Positions 7,782 to 16,268 are shown, counted from the stretch's first letter. The stretch is 52,762 bases of DNA from an uncultured Treponema sp. (GCA_937885175.1 CAKZZO010000055.1:1-52762), one strand, 5' to 3'. The notes: generated by a model not told the origin, from the sequence alone. Program-made: numbers and translations.

Positions 7782-8690
7782 CTAGTATATCATCGTGCCA
7801 ATACCGCGGTCACTGAACATTTCTATCAGCAGCGAGTGTGGCACACGACCGTCAATAATATGCGTTCGCGGAACACCGCCCCGCCTTGCCATCATGCAAC
7901 ATTCAATTTTGGGAATCATGCCGCCTGCAATTGTTCCATCGTCAAAATATTTCTGCACGTCTTCAATGTGAATGCGCTGAATCAGAGACTTAGGGTCATT
8001 CACATCACGCAAAACACCAGGTACGTTGGTCAACTGCACGAATTTCTCCGCTTTTAGGGCAATCGCAATCTTTGCCGCAGCCGTGTCCGCATTGATATTG
8101 TAGCGGGCGGTGTCTCCCTGCTCCCCCAGAGCCACCGTAGAGACAACAGGAATAAAGCCCTCGTTCAAAAGCGACTGAATGATTTCCGGGCGCACATCGG
8201 TCACTTCACCTACAAAGCCCAGGTCTGCACCATCCTTGTCAATTTTTCTTGCCCGCAAAAGACCTGAATCCACGCCGCTCAATCCTACGGCTTTTCCGCC
8301 TTCCTGCAGGAGAATGCCAACAATATCCTTGTTGAGTTTTCCCGTCAGCACCATCTGCACGATTTCCATCGTTTCTGCATCCGTGTAGCGCAGTCCGTTG
8401 ATGAACTTACTTTCCTTTCCCACACGCTCCAGCATATGGTTAATTTCCGGTCCGCCGCCATGCACCAGCACAACCCTGATTCCAATCGTACTCAAAAGCA
8501 CGATATCTTTCATCACTGCTGACTTCAGTTCTTCGTTGAGCATGGCATTTCCACCGTACTTGACGACGACCGTTTTTCCAACCCAATGTCTAAAATAGGG
8601 CAAAGCCTGTACCAGCACATCTGACCAGTGGTAACTATCCACCCGAGGGTCTATTTTTTCCCTTATTTCACTTTCTACATTTTCTGCCAT
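7782..8690 (-). CDS. argB: Acetylglutamate kinase
   Basis: Phosphorylates N-acetylglutamate, the second step of arginine synthesis. The amino-acid kinase fold is marked by KYGGNAM (about residues 44-50) and the glycine-rich VLVHGGGPEIN. The start at 8690 has GGGAG six bases upstream; an in-frame ATG at 8735 has none. The roughly 40 residues before the first beta strand (ALPYFRHWVGKT) look like the N-terminal kinked helix of hexameric, arginine-inhibited acetylglutamate kinases, so feedback by arginine is likely. It lies 89 bases after argJ, a gap that holds two hairpins. Confidence 0.95.
   Translation of the reverse strand: MAENVESEIREKIDPRVDSYHWSDVLVQALPYFRHWVGKTVVVKYGGNAMLNEELKSAVMKDIVLLSTIGIRVVLVHGGGPEINHMLERVGKESKFINGLRYTDAETMEIVQMVLTGKLNKDIVGILLQEGGKAVGLSGVDSGLLRARKIDKDGADLGFVGEVTDVRPEIIQSLLNEGFIPVVSTVALGEQGDTARYNINADTAAAKIAIALKAEKFVQLTNVPGVLRDVNDPKSLIQRIHIEDVQKYFDDGTIAGGMIPKIECCMMARRGGVPRTHIIDGRVPHSLLIEMFSDRGIGTMIY
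7784..7792 (-). promoter_or_regulatory. Possible internal promoter ahead of argD
   Basis: On the minus strand TGATATACT, an extended -10 identical to those of the patatin and InlB-lipoprotein genes, overlaps the last codons of argB. It would give argD a leader of about 70 bases. No convincing -35 is seen. Confidence 0.3.
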
Positions 8691-8711
8691 ACAATTCTCC
8701 CAGTTGATAAT

Positions 8712-8773
8712 AAGTTTGCAACGCAAACTTCGCAAAGATAAAAACTGACGCTATCTCAGGCAGTTTTTATCTT
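8712..8773 (-). promoter_or_regulatory. Two hairpins between argJ and argB
   Basis: AAGATAAAAACTG (8735-8747) pairs perfectly with CAGTTTTTATCTT (8761-8773). AAGTTTGC (8712-8719) pairs with GCAAACTT (8723-8730) over a 3-base loop. On the transcribed strand the first lies 7 bases after the argJ stop and its 3' arm contains a T5 run. They may partly terminate or process the mRNA and so set the argJ:argBD ratio. Confidence 0.55.
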
Positions 8774-8779
8774 GCCCTC

Positions 8780-10051
8780 CTACGTACGGTAATCGCCATT
8801 GATTTTCACATAATCATAAGTGAGGTCACAGCCCCATGCCGTGCCTTTTTCTTTGCCGTCTTCCAATTCCACAAGGATTTCCACCGCTTCTTCTGTCAGA
8901 ATCTTCTTTGCCAAATTCTCATCAAAATTGAGAGGCACGCCGTGGTCAAAGACTTTGATTGCCGTCTCCTTTCCGCCGTTTGACTCGCCGTCTTCAAAGT
9001 AACGCTTTGCGCCTTGGCGGCTGAGGAAAGACACGCTTGTTTTTTCGGGAGTAAAGAAATAGCCGGAGTAGCCCATTGCGTCCAAAATGCGACCCCAGTT
9101 TGCATCGGCTCCAAAAAAAGCCGCCTTTACGAGATTTGAACAGATGACCGCTTTTGCAAGTCCCCGGGCATTTTCCACCGTATCCGCACCAACAACATTG
9201 CAGGTAACCAGACGGCTTGCACCTTCACCATCAGCGGCAATCTTCTTTGCCATCTGAGTATTCAAGGCATTCAGGGCCTCAACAAATAGGTCAAAATCCG
9301 CCCCCTCAGAGGTGATTTCAGCATTTCCCGCCATGCCATTTGCAAGCACAATCAAAGAATCGTTTGTAGAGGTGTCTCCGTCAATGGAAACACAGTTGTA
9401 GGTGCCCGCCGCTGAAATACGCAGTGCCTTTTCCAGCATTGCGGAGGAAATGGCACAGTCCGTCGTAACAAAGCCCAGCATAGTTCCCAAATTAATGTGA
9501 ATCATGCCGCTGCCTTTTGCCATTGTTCCCATGCGTACGGTTTTTCCGCCAATGCTTGTTTCCAGAGCGACTTCTTTATAATGCGTGTCCGTAGTCATAA
9601 TGGCGACGCGGGCTTCTTCATGGCCTTTCTTTGAAAGACCGTCCGCAAGCGCATCCAGACCATTCAGAATTTTTTCCACCGGAAGCTGCTGACCGATAAC
9701 GCCCGTAGAAAGCACCAGCACGTCATCTGCATTAATCTTCATTTTTTTGGCGACGGCTTCCGCTTCTTTCTGCGCATTGTCATAGCCCTCTTTTCCAGTA
9801 CAGGCATTTGCATTTCCGCTGTTTGCAATGACCGCCTGAGCCTTTCCGTTTGCAATATGGTCGCGGGTCAGTTTAACACATTCTGCCTTAACACGGTTCT
9901 GCGTAAACACACCGGCCGCACTGCAGACCTTTTCGCTGTAAATAAGAGCCGTATCATTAGTCGTCCGACTCGCCTTGATTTTGTTCAGGATTCCATTAGC
10001 CGTAAAGCCCTGCGCCGCCGTAACGCCGCCGTCAATAAAGGAAAATTGCAT
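8780..10051 (-). CDS. argJ: Bifunctional glutamate N-acetyltransferase/ornithine acetyltransferase
   Basis: Transfers acetyl from N-acetylornithine to glutamate in the cyclic arginine pathway, and in the bifunctional form also from acetyl-CoA. The precursor cleaves itself before a threonine that becomes the N-terminal nucleophile of the beta chain. The site is visible as KGSGMIHINLGTMLGF, where the residue before Thr is Gly rather than the common Ala. The start at 10051 is chosen because GAGGTG lies 7 bases upstream. An in-frame TTG at 10066 is the alternative. Length 423 aa is slightly above typical. It is the first gene of the cluster, behind a clear promoter. A 14-base perfect palindrome covers its start codon. 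No argC is present in the window. Confidence 0.94.
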   Translation of the reverse strand: MQFSFIDGGVTAAQGFTANGILNKIKASRTTNDTALIYSEKVCSAAGVFTQNRVKAECVKLTRDHIANGKAQAVIANSGNANACTGKEGYDNAQKEAEAVAKKMKINADDVLVLSTGVIGQQLPVEKILNGLDALADGLSKKGHEEARVAIMTTDTHYKEVALETSIGGKTVRMGTMAKGSGMIHINLGTMLGFVTTDCAISSAMLEKALRISAAGTYNCVSIDGDTSTNDSLIVLANGMAGNAEITSEGADFDLFVEALNALNTQMAKKIAADGEGASRLVTCNVVGADTVENARGLAKAVICSNLVKAAFFGADANWGRILDAMGYSGYFFTPEKTSVSFLSRQGAKRYFEDGESNGGKETAIKVFDHGVPLNFDENLAKKILTEEAVEILVELEDGKEKGTAWGCDLTYDYVKINGDYRT

Positions 10052-10060
10052 ATATATGCA
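10046..10060 (-). promoter_or_regulatory. Palindrome over the argJ start codon
   Basis: TGCATATATATGCA at 10047-10060 is a perfect 14-base palindrome. It spans the ATG and abuts the GAGGTG ribosome binding site. It could be a repressor site or simply a chance AT-rich palindrome. Confidence 0.35.
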
Positions 10061-10084
10061 CCTCAATTACATAAATATACAATC

Positions 10085-10113
10085 AGTATACTGCACTTCA
10101 CAAATATACACAA
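10085..10113 (-). promoter_or_regulatory. Promoter of argJ-argB-argD
   Basis: Read on the minus strand: TTGTGT (10113-10108), a 17-base spacer and TATACT (10090-10085). The leader is about 27 bases long and carries GAGGTG before the argJ ATG. Confidence 0.65.
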
Positions 10114-10118
10114 TAGAG

Positions 10119-10149
10119 AAAAAACAAAAAGCCCGCATGGACGCGGGCT
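10119..10149 (-). terminator. Rho-independent terminator of rny
   Basis: On the minus strand AGCCCGC pairs with GCGGGCT across a 6-base loop, followed by TTTTTGTTTTTT. It lies about 60 bases beyond the rny stop and separates rny from the argJ promoter. Confidence 0.9.
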
Positions 10150-10157
10150 GAAAAGCG

Positions 10158-10212
10158 TGACGGCAGCTTGACTGCCGTCAGATAAGGAAATTACAGGAGG
10201 TAATTTCCTTAT
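10158..10212 (-). repeat. Two perfect inverted repeats at the 3' end of rny
   Basis: ATAAGGAAATTAC (10182-10194) pairs with GTAATTTCCTTAT (10200-10212) over 5 bases and includes the rny stop codon. TGACGGCAG (10158-10166) pairs with CTGCCGTCA (10172-10180) over 5 bases. With the terminator beyond, the rny mRNA would end in three successive hairpins. Confidence 0.7.
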
Positions 10213-11744
10213 CGTGCGTATTCGATAATTCGCGTTTCCCGAATCATGGTCAATTTGATTCTGCCAGGATAGCGCAAGTCCGTCTCAATCTGCTTTGCAA
10301 TCTTCTGAGCCAGATCCTTTACTTCGCCGTCAGGAATCTTTTCGTTGTTTACCAAGATGCGCAGTTCGCGGCCAGCCTGAATTGCATAGGCTTTTTCAAC
10401 GCCCTCAAACTTTTCGGCGGTCTCTTCAAGATTCTCCAAACGTTTTACGTAGTTGTCCACTGTCTCACGGCGGGCACCCGGACGGGCAGCGCTGATTGCA
10501 TCAGCAATCTGCACGATAACGGCTTCAAGGGTTGTTGCTTCCACATCATTGTGGTGTGCGGCAATCGCATTGATAACGCGGGGGTCTTCACCCATTTTAC
10601 GCGCCATCTCTGCACCGACCTCTGCATGGTTCTGGTCACTGTCGCTTTCGGCACCCTTTCCAATATCATGGAGCAAAGCCGCTCGCTTTGCCAAATCTCT
10701 GTTTGCACCCACTTCCGCCGCCAAAGAGGCTGCCAGTTCCGCAACTTCCTTGGAGTGATTCAGCACGTTCTGTCCGTAACTTGTCCTAAAATAGAGCCGT
10801 CCTAAGGCACGCACACCGTCCTGACTCATATTGTGGATTCCAAGGTCAAAGAGAGCCTTTTCACCCTCCTCATAAATCTTCTGCTGAATCTCACGAGTCA
10901 CTTTTTGCACGATTTCTTCAATACGTGCCGGGTGAATACGTCCATCGGTTACCAAACGCTCAAGAGACTGCTTTGCAATTTCCTTGCGCACTGGGTCAAA
11001 ACAACTGATAACAACCGCTTCCGGTGTATCATCAATGATAATGTCAACACCAGTCAGCGTTTCCAGCGTGCGGATATTGCGTCCTTCACGTCCGATAATA
11101 CGACCTTTCATCTCATCGCTGGGCAATGAAACAGTAGTCACCGTAATGTCACTGGTCACTTCCGTTGCCGTACGCTGAATCGTAGTGACGAGGATTTCCT
11201 GCGCCTTCTTTTCAGCAGTCAACTGTGCTTCCTGCTCAATCTTGTTGAGCAATGCCTGTGCATCGTGGCGGGCATCGTTTTCAAGATTCTTGATGATGAG
11301 GTTCTTTGCCTCTTGCTGAGAAAGCCCGGAAATACGCTCCAGTTCTGAGCGCAAAGTTTCTTCTTTGACTGCAAGCGCATCCTCACGCTTTTTCATTGCA
11401 GCCTGGCGGGAAACCATTTCCTGTTCTTTTTTGTCAAATTCAGCGGAACGCTTGTCTACAAGTTCCTCTTTTTTGGCCACGCGGGCTTCATACTTCTGAA
11501 CTTCAGCACGTCGGTCTCTATTCTCCCGCTCCTGCTGATTTCGTTCGCGAATGAGTTGGTCTTTTGCTTCAAGCAAAATTTCTTTTTTCTGTGCTTCGGC
11601 CTCTTTTATCGCATCCTGTCTTAAACGTTCAGCTTTTTGCTCTGACGCAGATAGTTGAAATCTGGCATATAACCAGCGAATAATCCATCCAAGAACAATT
11701 CCAGCAAGGGGAAGAACAATGAACAAAATCACGTTCATATTCAT
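10209..11744 (-). CDS. rny: Ribonuclease Y
   Basis: Membrane-anchored endoribonuclease that starts mRNA decay in bacteria lacking RNase E. The order is an N-terminal membrane segment (about 4-22), a long charged coiled coil (about 30-190), a KH RNA-binding domain (GRIIGREGRNIRTLE, around 215-230), and an HD domain with LLHDIGKG near residue 360. Length 511 is typical. The start at 11744 is supported by GGGAG about 8 bases upstream; an ATG two codons later is also possible. It is transcribed alone, divergently from asnS. Its 3' end overlaps a 13-bp hairpin, which may matter for an RNase gene that could regulate its own message. Confidence 0.96.
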   Translation of the reverse strand: MNMNVILFIVLPLAGIVLGWIIRWLYARFQLSASEQKAERLRQDAIKEAEAQKKEILLEAKDQLIRERNQQERENRDRRAEVQKYEARVAKKEELVDKRSAEFDKKEQEMVSRQAAMKKREDALAVKEETLRSELERISGLSQQEAKNLIIKNLENDARHDAQALLNKIEQEAQLTAEKKAQEILVTTIQRTATEVTSDITVTTVSLPSDEMKGRIIGREGRNIRTLETLTGVDIIIDDTPEAVVISCFDPVRKEIAKQSLERLVTDGRIHPARIEEIVQKVTREIQQKIYEEGEKALFDLGIHNMSQDGVRALGRLYFRTSYGQNVLNHSKEVAELAASLAAEVGANRDLAKRAALLHDIGKGAESDSDQNHAEVGAEMARKMGEDPRVINAIAAHHNDVEATTLEAVIVQIADAISAARPGARRETVDNYVKRLENLEETAEKFEGVEKAYAIQAGRELRILVNNEKIPDGEVKDLAQKIAKQIETDLRYPGRIKLTMIRETRIIEYAR

Positions 11745-11760
11745 TATTCAACTCCCTTTA

Positions 11761-11871
11761 TTGTGCAATCCCCGAAAGTCCATGCAACCACGGAAAAATC
11801 GCACAAAATACACGCTTATTTTACTATAAGAATTTTCCATTGTCAAACGATTTTTGTGCGATATTGCACAG
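11761..11871. promoter_or_regulatory. Four copies of a 9-mer in the rny/asnS divergent region
   Basis: The 9-mer ATYGCACAR occurs four times in 111 bases: 11761-11769 (minus), 11798-11806 (plus), 11854-11862 (minus) and 11863-11871 (plus). The last two are arranged head to head as a near-palindrome (TGTGCGATATTGCACA) that covers the asnS -35 hexamer. The outer pair brackets the rny leader. The spacing and orientation look like operator half-sites for an unidentified regulator. In RNA the outer pair could also form a long-range stem. Confidence 0.5.
11818..11846 (-). promoter_or_regulatory. Promoter of rny
   Basis: Minus strand: consensus TTGACA (11846-11841), 17 bases and TAAAAT (11823-11818). 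This gives a leader of about 65 bases ending in an AGGGAG ribosome binding site. Confidence 0.8.
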
Positions 11872-11892
11872 GTTTTGCAAACTCATTACAAT
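11864..11892 (+). promoter_or_regulatory. Promoter of asnS, near-leaderless
   Basis: TTGCAC (11864-11869), 17 bases and TACAAT (11887-11892). The ATG follows 8 bases after the -10 box and no SD is present, so the mRNA should start at or just before the start codon. Confidence 0.7.
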
Positions 11893-11900
11893 AGTATCTT

Positions 11901-13352
11901 ATGAAAACAGAACTCATAAAAGATATCTTGACCTCAAAAGCAGACGGACGGACTGTCACCGTTTGCGGCTGGGTGCGCACAATACGCGATTCTAAAAACC
12001 TTGTTTTTATTCAGGTAAACGACGGCTCCTGCTTTGCTTCAATTCAGCTGACTTACGACCGTTCCAATCCCGCGGCAAATGCAGACGCTGCGGCTATAGA
12101 TAAAACGCTTGCAGACGTAACAACCGGTGCCAGTGTCCGCGCCACAGGAAAACTGATTGAATCTCCCGCAAGCGGACAGTCAGTGGAAGTCACCCTGGAG
12201 ACGCTTACCGTTTTGGGCAAGTGTCCCACGGATTCCTATCCGCTACAAAAAAAAGCGACTTCCATGGAATTCCTGCGGGAAAACGCCCATCTTCGTGCCC
12301 GCACAAACACATTCGGTGCCGTATTCCGCATGAGAAGCCAAATGGCATTTGCCCTGCACACTTTCTTTCAGGAGCGGGGCTTCTTCTATATAAATACGCC
12401 AGAAATCACCTGTTCCGATGCAGAGGGCGCAGGCGAAATGTTTCAGGTTACCACACTAAGCATGGAAAAGATTGCTGAACTGGGCGTTGAAAAAGGCGCA
12501 AAGGGCATGAAGAGCGAAGACGCAGCAAAAATCGTAAACTACGGTAAGGATTTCTTCGGCAAAAAAGCAAGTCTTACCGTTTCAGGTCAGTTGGAAGCCG
12601 AAACACTGGCAACCGCTCTTGGACGCGTCTACACCTTTGGTCCTACCTTCCGTGCGGAAAATTCAAACACCACCCGTCACCTGGCGGAATTCTGGATGTG
12701 TGAGCCAGAAATGGCATTTTACGATTTGGAAGACGACATGGACATTCAGGAAGAATTCATCAAATATCTTCTGAACTGGGCACTGACAAAATGTCCTGCC
12801 GACATGGAATTCTTCAACAAGCGCATTCAGCCGGGCGTTATCGACACGCTGCGCCATGTAGTAGAAACTCCCTTTAAGCGCGTAAGTTACACCGAAGCCA
12901 TTGCTGAGCTGGAAAAGCATGCGGACGACTTTGAATTTAAGCCCTACTGGGGCTGCGACCTGCAGACTGAACACGAACGTTATCTGACAGAAAAAATCTT
13001 CAAGTGTCCGGTCATGGTCTACAACTATCCCAAGGAAATCAAGGCCTTCTACATGAAGCTGAACGACGACGGAAAAACCGTTAAGGCAGTAGACGTGCTG
13101 GTTCCAGGACTGGGAGAAATCATCGGCGGTTCAGAACGCGAGGAAAACTACGACAAGCTGCTGACCCGCATCAACGAACTGGGATTAAAGCCCGAAGACT
13201 ACAACTGGTATCTGGACTTGCGCAAGTTCGGTACCGTGCCTCATGCAGGCTTTGGTCTGGGATTTGAACGCCTTCTGCTGTATGTTACAGGCATGGCGAA
13301 CATCCGCGACGTAATTCCGTATCCTCGCGCCCCAAAACTAGCCGATTTCTAA
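11901..13352 (+). CDS. asnS: Asparaginyl-tRNA synthetase
   Basis: Class IIb aminoacyl-tRNA synthetase that charges tRNA-Asn. It has the N-terminal OB-fold anticodon-binding domain (VCGWVRTIRDSKNLVFIQVNDGS, about residues 20-43) and the catalytic core with class II motif 2 (TFGPTFRAENSNTTRHLAEFW region). Motif 3 ends in GFGLGFERLLLY, about residues 450-461. AsnRS is chosen over AspRS from this architecture and overall similarity. The length of 483 aa includes a family-typical insertion. Its stop codon TAA shares one A with the ATG of the next gene (TAATG), so translational coupling is likely. Confidence 0.94.
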   Translation: MKTELIKDILTSKADGRTVTVCGWVRTIRDSKNLVFIQVNDGSCFASIQLTYDRSNPAANADAAAIDKTLADVTTGASVRATGKLIESPASGQSVEVTLETLTVLGKCPTDSYPLQKKATSMEFLRENAHLRARTNTFGAVFRMRSQMAFALHTFFQERGFFYINTPEITCSDAEGAGEMFQVTTLSMEKIAELGVEKGAKGMKSEDAAKIVNYGKDFFGKKASLTVSGQLEAETLATALGRVYTFGPTFRAENSNTTRHLAEFWMCEPEMAFYDLEDDMDIQEEFIKYLLNWALTKCPADMEFFNKRIQPGVIDTLRHVVETPFKRVSYTEAIAELEKHADDFEFKPYWGCDLQTEHERYLTEKIFKCPVMVYNYPKEIKAFYMKLNDDGKTVKAVDVLVPGLGEIIGGSEREENYDKLLTRINELGLKPEDYNWYLDLRKFGTVPHAGFGLGFERLLLYVTGMANIRDVIPYPRAPKLADF

Positions 13353-14659
13353 TGGAACAAAAAGGAAAAAAGCCACGGAGCATAACCCCGGTTACCGTTG
13401 CACAGACAGTATACCTCACGGCGATGCATTTCGGGCGCAATTCGCTGGTTTCCCATGCGAGAGCCTGCTCCTTTGGCTTTTTGTTTTCTTTCATTCCCAT
13501 CCTGACAATGGTGGCGGTGGTGCTGATTCGGATTCTGCATGCATCACCCGAAACTGTTTCAAAAATACTGATATTTGCACAGGAAATCGGTCCCTACTTT
13601 AACGTACAGGAAGTTGTAGACGGTCTTCTTACGGTAAAATCACTTACTTTTTTTGAAATCATTGTCGGTCTTTTTATTTTCTGGATTACCCGCGGATTCT
13701 TTCTTTCAATTTTTAAGGGAATGGAGACGATTTTTCATACCAAGCAGCGCAGACAGCCTTTCTTTACTCAAGTGCTCATTGTCATCATCGAAATGGTGAT
13801 TATCGTTGTCATCGCAGCCATCATCTTTGCCCTGATTATCATGCAGACTATCGTGCAGATTCCCCTGCTTTCTTCTATCGCTGCAAAAATCTCGCCCATT
13901 CTCAACTTTCTTTCCCGCTACCACATCAACAGTCTTCCCAACGTCCTGCTTTTCGTGGTGATTACCATTCTTTACAAAATTGGTGCGGAATCAAAGCCAC
14001 CTTTCAAACTCTGCCTCACTTCCGCCCTGCTCTGCGACACTATATTCTGGTTTTTCCGGCAAGTACTGCACACGGTGGTCAACTTTACCAATTACAACAT
14101 TATCTACGGCGTGCTGGCAAAACTGATGGTCACCATGCTGGATGTCTTTATCTTTTTTGTCCTCTTTTTTATCTTTGCCCAGTTCATCCTGATATACCAG
14201 TTTTTTGACGAAATGCTTTTGGGTGAACTCTACCTGCTTCCAAAAAAAGACTCTGACAAACTGACCGCAGTGCTGAGGCGAGGTCTTTTTATCCGCCCTG
14301 ATTTTTTGATTGCAAGGGACGTGAACATGATTCACCTGAAAAAAGGCGATACAATTTACAAAAGCGGAGAAAAAGGCACAAACGCCTACTACATTGTAAG
14401 CGGAATGGTCACCGAAACTCGCCCTGACGTAACGAAAAACCATGAGCGGGGAGATTTTTTTGGTGAAGTTTCCTGCCTCCTGCAATCAAACCGAACGGGC
14501 ACGGCAATCTGCGACACTGATGTAGAAATCGTACGCATAGACGGCTCCACATTCCAGACGCTGGTAGAACAGAACAGTGCCGTTGCGCGTAAAGCACTGG
14601 GACAAATCAGTTCATACTTCAGCGAAGTTTATGGACGAACAGACGACTTTGCGGTATAA
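13352..14659 (+). CDS. YihY/BrkB-family membrane protein fused to a cyclic nucleotide-binding domain
   Basis: Residues about 20-300 form a YihY/UPF0761 (BrkB-like) integral membrane domain with several hydrophobic helices. The family was once annotated as RNase BN, but its function remains uncertain. Residues about 320-430 form a cNMP/CRP-type beta-roll, seen in LKKGDTIYKSGEKGTNAYYIVSGMV and the phosphate-binding-cassette-like GDFFGEVSCLL ... NRTGTAICD. The fusion implies that a small ligand or nucleotide state gates or regulates the membrane domain. It overlaps asnS by one base and is followed by pyrG, whose -10 box lies inside the last codons of this gene. Base composition matches its neighbours. 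Confidence 0.85.
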   Translation: MEQKGKKPRSITPVTVAQTVYLTAMHFGRNSLVSHARACSFGFLFSFIPILTMVAVVLIRILHASPETVSKILIFAQEIGPYFNVQEVVDGLLTVKSLTFFEIIVGLFIFWITRGFFLSIFKGMETIFHTKQRRQPFFTQVLIVIIEMVIIVVIAAIIFALIIMQTIVQIPLLSSIAAKISPILNFLSRYHINSLPNVLLFVVITILYKIGAESKPPFKLCLTSALLCDTIFWFFRQVLHTVVNFTNYNIIYGVLAKLMVTMLDVFIFFVLFFIFAQFILIYQFFDEMLLGELYLLPKKDSDKLTAVLRRGLFIRPDFLIARDVNMIHLKKGDTIYKSGEKGTNAYYIVSGMVTETRPDVTKNHERGDFFGEVSCLLQSNRTGTAICDTDVEIVRIDGSTFQTLVEQNSAVARKALGQISSYFSEVYGRTDDFAV

Positions 14660-14660
14660 T
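14655..14660 (+). promoter_or_regulatory. -10 box of pyrG, leaderless start predicted
   Basis: Perfect TATAAT six bases before the pyrG ATG, in the last codons of the upstream gene. No strong -35 is seen 16-18 bases upstream. No properly spaced Shine-Dalgarno sequence is present. Confidence 0.5.
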
Positions 14661-14666
14661 CTTGGA

Positions 14667-16268
14667 ATGACTAAGTACATTTTTATTACAGGCGGTGTAG
14701 TTTCAGGACTCGGAAAAGGTATTGCCGCCGCTTCAATCGGACTGATTCTAAAAAGCCGTGGCCTCAAGGTCGTAAACCAGAAATTTGACCCCTACCTGAA
14801 TATTGACCCCGGCACGATGAATCCCTTTCAGCACGGTGAAGTCTTTGTTACCGATGACGGTGCCGAAACCGATTTGGACTTAGGTCATTACGAACGTTTT
14901 ACCGATGCAACGCTTTCCCAAAGTTCCAACACAACAAGCGGCCGTGTCTACATGACGGTTCTCCAACGCGAGCGTGAAGGCGGCTACAACGGCGGCACCG
15001 TGCAGGTCATTCCCAACATCACGGAAGAAATTTTGCGCCGCATGCTGCTCTCTACAAAAGAAACAAATGCTGACGTAATCATCACGGAAATTGGCGGAAC
15101 CGTCGGCGATATTGAATCCCTGCCCTTTATTGAGGCAATCCGCCAGATAAAATATCAGGTAGGCGAAGAAAACTGCTGTTACATTCACCTGACACTGCTC
15201 CCCTACATGAAAAAAGCGGGAGAAATAAAGACAAAGCCTACCCAGCACAGCGTAAAGGAATTACAGGAATTAGGTATTCAGCCCAACATCCTTATGCTCA
15301 GAAGCGACATTCCTATTGACAATGCAACACGCGAAAAACTTGCCCTCTTCTGCAACGTGGACACCGACTGTGTGATTCAGAACACAACCGCCCGTTCCAT
15401 TTACGAAGTTCCCCTGCAGCTGGAAAGCGAACATATTGGCGATGCGGTCTGCAAAGTCCTTGACCTCAAAACACCGCCTACAAAACTCACTGAATGGACA
15501 AAAATGGTGGACGTATTCCGCAATCCCAAAAGCCGCGTCAAAATTGCTCTGGTCGGAAAATATGTTGACCTGCACGATGCCTATCTTTCTGTTGTAGAAA
15601 GCCTTGTGCATGGAGGCATTGCAAACGAGGCAGGCATTGACTTGGACTGGGTAGAAGCCGAAGATTTGGTTGACGATGCAGCCACAGAAGCCCGCCTTAA
15701 AGATGCTGACGGCATTATCGTTCCCGGTGGATTCGGAAGCCGTGGCATAGAAGGCATGGTACATACCGCAAAATACGCCCGCACCCACAAAGTGCCCTAC
15801 TTTGGCATTTGCCTAGGCATGCAGATTATCGTTATTGAATATGCCCGAAACGTGCTGGGCTATAAGGATGCCCACTCAACCGAAATGGACAAGAACACAA
15901 AGCATCCTGTCATCGACCTGATGCCTGACCAGAACGGAAAGATTTTGGGCGGTACCCTGCGCCTTGGAAAATTTGAATGTGCCGTTACTCCGGGCACCCT
16001 TACCGAAAAAGCCTACGGTACAAAAACTATTTGGGAACGCCACCGCCACCGCTACGAGTTTAACAATGCATACCGAGAGGAATTGCAGAAGGCTGGCTTA
16101 ATTATTGCCGGCGTAAACCCAGAGCGAAACTTGGTGGAAATTGTAGAAGTACCGAATCATCCCTGGATGTTAGGCGGTCAGTTTCACCCTGAATTCAAGA
16201 GTCGCCCCAACAAGGCAGGTCCTTTGTTCCGGGAATTCATCAAGGCAAGCATCGCAAACAAGAAATAA
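14667..16268 (+). CDS. pyrG: CTP synthase
   Basis: Makes CTP from UTP, ATP and glutamine. The N-terminal synthetase domain begins MTKYIFITGGVVSGLGKG (P-loop). The C-terminal class I glutamine amidotransferase domain has the nucleophile in GICLGMQ and the His-Glu pair in QFHPEF. The length of 533 aa is standard. The ATG at 14667 is required by the conserved N-terminus; upstream in-frame codons would add unrelated sequence. It probably forms an operon with guaA 27 bases downstream, pairing two glutamine-dependent steps of nucleotide synthesis. Confidence 0.97.
   Translation: MTKYIFITGGVVSGLGKGIAAASIGLILKSRGLKVVNQKFDPYLNIDPGTMNPFQHGEVFVTDDGAETDLDLGHYERFTDATLSQSSNTTSGRVYMTVLQREREGGYNGGTVQVIPNITEEILRRMLLSTKETNADVIITEIGGTVGDIESLPFIEAIRQIKYQVGEENCCYIHLTLLPYMKKAGEIKTKPTQHSVKELQELGIQPNILMLRSDIPIDNATREKLALFCNVDTDCVIQNTTARSIYEVPLQLESEHIGDAVCKVLDLKTPPTKLTEWTKMVDVFRNPKSRVKIALVGKYVDLHDAYLSVVESLVHGGIANEAGIDLDWVEAEDLVDDAATEARLKDADGIIVPGGFGSRGIEGMVHTAKYARTHKVPYFGICLGMQIIVIEYARNVLGYKDAHSTEMDKNTKHPVIDLMPDQNGKILGGTLRLGKFECAVTPGTLTEKAYGTKTIWERHRHRYEFNNAYREELQKAGLIIAGVNPERNLVEIVEVPNHPWMLGGQFHPEFKSRPNKAGPLFREFIKASIANKK

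Noticed and set aside
6893..7816. Plus-strand frame of 307 codons opposite argD
   Set aside because: Shadow of argD, whose motifs and codon use are clear; the translation is Cys/His/Arg-rich without any domain.
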